DNA from: an uncultured Hyphomicrobiales bacterium
Lineage (GTDB): Bacteria; Pseudomonadota; Alphaproteobacteria; Rhizobiales; Rhizobiaceae
Assembly (NCBI GenBank): GCA_943908365.1
Contig: CALTTH010000013.1
Location: 7,850-71,849 of the forward strand
Reading direction: 5' to 3'
Length of the DNA stretch: 64,000 nucleotides
The notes under the pieces are model-generated. The model was not told the DNA's origin, did not search any database, and saw nothing but the letters and a program-made list of their open reading frames with translations. Below, one piece after another: positions 62,103 through 64,000 of this stretch. The position numbers and the translations under genes were made by a program. Position 1 is the stretch's first letter. Every line of letters starts with the position of its first letter.

Positions 62103-63782
62103 TTGGCGAGCTCCCTGAACAATCGCGTCAGCCTTGCGGGTTATTTCCTCCGCACGGTCAAGCGCCACGTCATGATTGCGGTCGCACCCTTGCGACTACG
62201 ATTGTGGCGGCTCTCCAGCAGAGCTCCAAGCGCGCTTGTGGCAGCGCCAACGGATCTGCGCGCAGTCGATCCTTATGTCGCGCAGGAGCTTGTGCAGGGG
62301 CGGCTGTTCCTGGCGGGAAAGATTTTGGAAACCGGGGGCGTTTCCCCCTTTTTGCTGGACCCACCCTCCTCTGCATTTGAAGAGCGGCTGCATGCATTCG
62401 GCTGGCTGCGCCATGTCCGCGCCAGCAGATCGGAAGAGGCTGGAAACCGCGCCCGCTTGCATGTTGCCGAATGGATGAGCCTGCATGGGCGAACGATCCG
62501 TGGCACAGCATGGTCACCTGAACTTTCGGCACAGAGACTGACCTCCTGGCTGTCCCACTCGCCGGTCATCCTGCAGAAGGCGGATGCCAATTTCTACCGG
62601 CGTTTTCTAAGATGCATCGGCCTGCATGTCGGCTATCTCGGTCTCATTGCCAAATATGTGCCGGATGGTGAGGTACGTCTGAAAGTCCGCATCGCGCTTG
62701 CCATGGCGTCCATCTCCATGCCGAACAGCGCGTCGAAGATCGCCCGGCAGGGCAGAAAGCTCGACCAGGAGATGGAGCGGCAAATCCTGCCCGATGGTGG
62801 GCATGTCTCGCGCAATCCGCGCGTCATGCTGGAGCTGTTGCTGGATCTCCTGCCGCTTCGTCAAAGCTACATCAATCTCGGTCATGACGTGCCGGCGGGG
62901 CTTGTGCCTGCCATCGACCGCATGTTCCCTGCGATCCGCTTCTTTCGTCACCAGGATGGCGATCTGGCCTTGTTCAACGGCACCACGGCAACGCTTGCCA
63001 ACGAGCTTGCATCCGTTCTGCGCTATGATGAGACGTCCGGACGTCCGTCGCGCTCGCTCCCGGATATTTCCTATCATCGGCTCGCCGTCGGCGATACGAT
63101 CGTCATCGTCGATACGGGCAAGCCTGCCTCCATCGAATTGTCGCGCAGCGCCCATTGTGGCTGCTTGTCCTTTGAGCTCTCTTCTGGCCGTTACCGCTTC
63201 ATCGTCAATTCCGGCTTTCCGCAATATGCCTCAGCCGCCTTCAAGCGGGTAAGCCGCACCACCGCCGCCCATTCCACGGTCACCATCGCCGATCGCTCAT
63301 CGGCCCGGATTTCGCACTCCCGTTTCCTCGGCCCCGTTATCGTCTCCGGCATCAGCGAGACGGAGGTAGACCGCCGGATTGATGAGAAGCGCGCGGATAT
63401 CCTGACCGCTTCTCATGACGGTTATGGAAGCCTCGGTTACTTGCACCAGCGCGAGTTGGATTTGAATGAGGCGGGTACCAAGATCAGAGGGCGTGACTGG
63501 ATCAGGATCGATGAGAAGCGTCAACCGGAGCCAGCCGAAGCCGTCTGCCGTTTTCATGTTCATCCCTTGATCGAGCTGTCGCAGGAAGACGAGGAAACGG
63601 TGCTGATGCAGGCCCCAGATGGTACCGCCTGGGCCTTTTCGGCGCCTGCACGCCAGGTCACGATCGCGGAAGACGTGTTCATGGCAGATGTATCCGGCAT
63701 CCGGCCATCGTTGCAGATCGAAGTCGCGTTTGAGCTTCCGGCAACCACGGAAATCCGCTGGCTTCTTGAACAGAGAAGCTGA
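62103..63782 (+). CDS. heparinase II/III family protein
   Basis: 559 aa from TTG at 62103. The N-terminal alpha-helical part has HVAEWMSLHG and WSPELSAQRLTSWL; the C-terminal beta part (heparinase II/III-like domain, PF07940) has FFRHQDGDLALFNG, YHRLAVGDTIVIVDTG and SSGRYRFIVNSGFP. The family covers polysaccharide lyases, but the substrate is unknown. No signal peptide is obvious, and the Tyr/His catalytic pair is uncertain. Between rsmB and purH, as in many rhizobia. Confidence 0.83.
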   Translation: MASSLNNRVSLAGYFLRTVKRHVMIAVAPLRLRLWRLSSRAPSALVAAPTDLRAVDPYVAQELVQGRLFLAGKILETGGVSPFLLDPPSSAFEERLHAFGWLRHVRASRSEEAGNRARLHVAEWMSLHGRTIRGTAWSPELSAQRLTSWLSHSPVILQKADANFYRRFLRCIGLHVGYLGLIAKYVPDGEVRLKVRIALAMASISMPNSASKIARQGRKLDQEMERQILPDGGHVSRNPRVMLELLLDLLPLRQSYINLGHDVPAGLVPAIDRMFPAIRFFRHQDGDLALFNGTTATLANELASVLRYDETSGRPSRSLPDISYHRLAVGDTIVIVDTGKPASIELSRSAHCGCLSFELSSGRYRFIVNSGFPQYASAAFKRVSRTTAAHSTVTIADRSSARISHSRFLGPVIVSGISETEVDRRIDEKRADILTASHDGYGSLGYLHQRELDLNEAGTKIRGRDWIRIDEKRQPEPAEAVCRFHVHPLIELSQEDEETVLMQAPDGTAWAFSAPARQVTIAEDVFMADVSGIRPSLQIEVAFELPATTEIRWLLEQRS

Positions 63783-63917
63783 TCGCTCTTTAAAGCTTGT
63801 GCTGCCGATAAAGCGGCACGCTCTGTTTATTAATCTGCCAAGCTGTGCTAACGCGGCCACAACCGCCGGGGTGCGCTTTCTCCGGCTCATCCTCCACCGT
63901 TTACGGAGTTGCCACGA

Positions 63918-64000
63918 TGGCCGTCGTTTCCAAGAAAATCCCCGCACCCGACAAAGTTCGTATCCGCACCGCGCTTCTGTCTGTCTCCGACAAGACCGAC
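63918..64000 (+). CDS. purH: bifunctional AICAR transformylase/IMP cyclohydrolase, 5' end only
   Basis: The first 27 codons are present (MAVVSKKIPAPDKVRIRTAL then LSVSDKTD), the N-terminus of PurH; SVSDKT is conserved in the IMP cyclohydrolase domain. ACGGAG precedes the ATG. The window ends here. The 135-bp leader after the heparinase-family gene shows no clear riboswitch. Confidence 0.85.

Noticed and set aside
63783..63917. ZTP (pfl) riboswitch before purH
   Set aside because: A CCGCCGGGG-like segment is present, but the other conserved parts of the motif could not be found. Rfam pfl (RF01750) search would decide.
1..64000. CRISPR arrays, insertion sequences, prophage, rRNA or tRNA genes
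   Set aside because: None was seen on either strand: no regular direct-repeat arrays, transposase or integrase frames, or tRNA-like cloverleaf sequences were recognised by eye.

Overview
This 64 kb window looks like the replication-origin region of the main circular chromosome of a Rhizobiaceae bacterium (Agrobacterium/Rhizobium group). The evidence is the ChvG/ChvI two-component pair with a short HPr kinase and an incomplete PTS, a DivL-type kinase, ATP-dependent PEP carboxykinase, the hemE-origin-ppsR arrangement also known at the Caulobacter origin, and a chromosomal parAB locus beside mnmE-mnmG-rsmG. Gene density is high, with few gaps over 300 bp. I saw no phage, insertion sequence, CRISPR array, rRNA or tRNA. 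Nearly all genes are recognisable core or clade-typical genes.

Layout. 1-4.4 kb (minus): glcB (5' part only), a DUF1402 protein, hslU, hslV. 4.6-9.3 kb (plus): hisB-DUF2628-hisH-hisA-hisF-hisE-coaA operon. 9.3-11.5 kb (minus): arfB and pckA. 11.9-15.7 kb (plus): chvI-chvG-hprK-EIIA(Man)-HPr. 15.9-29.6 kb (plus): ahcY, divL, a tsaE-amgK fusion, a murU-like gene, addB, addA, trxA. 29.6-38 kb (minus): trpF-trpB-trpA, accD, folC, and upstream a YgjP-type metallopeptidase, phaZ and a fumarylacetoacetase-family gene; then nitroreductase (plus). 39-44.3 kb (minus): tim44-like, mltA, smr, xre, gyrB. 44.5-45.5 kb (plus): fxsA, secB. 45.6-49.4 kb (minus): ppsR, maf, aroE, coaE, dnaQ. 49.4-49.8 kb: probable oriC. 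49.8-58.7 kb (plus): hemE, hemJ, rho, mnmE, mnmG, rsmG, parA, parB. 59.1-64 kb: sdhAF4-like (minus), htpX, rsmB, a heparinase II/III-family gene and the start of purH.

How it works together. The region concentrates origin functions: DnaA-box-bearing oriC, ParAB with five parS or parS-like sites spread over 34.9-56.4 kb, gyrase B, DnaQ and DivL (cell-cycle control of CtrA in alphaproteobacteria). The most notable observation concerns parS. Four of the five sites carry the same one-base change that turns one half-site into GAATC, a CcrM-type GANTC sequence. In all four the changed half faces oriC. The fifth site, inside rsmG, is a perfect palindrome.

Other structure beyond genes: three copies of a long intergenic mosaic repeat, two of which supply the stop codon of the adjacent gene; two copies of a second hairpin repeat; palindromes upstream of ahcY and between pckA and chvI; and a stem-loop-rich, gene-poor 420 bp stretch after parB that may be a rearrangement junction.
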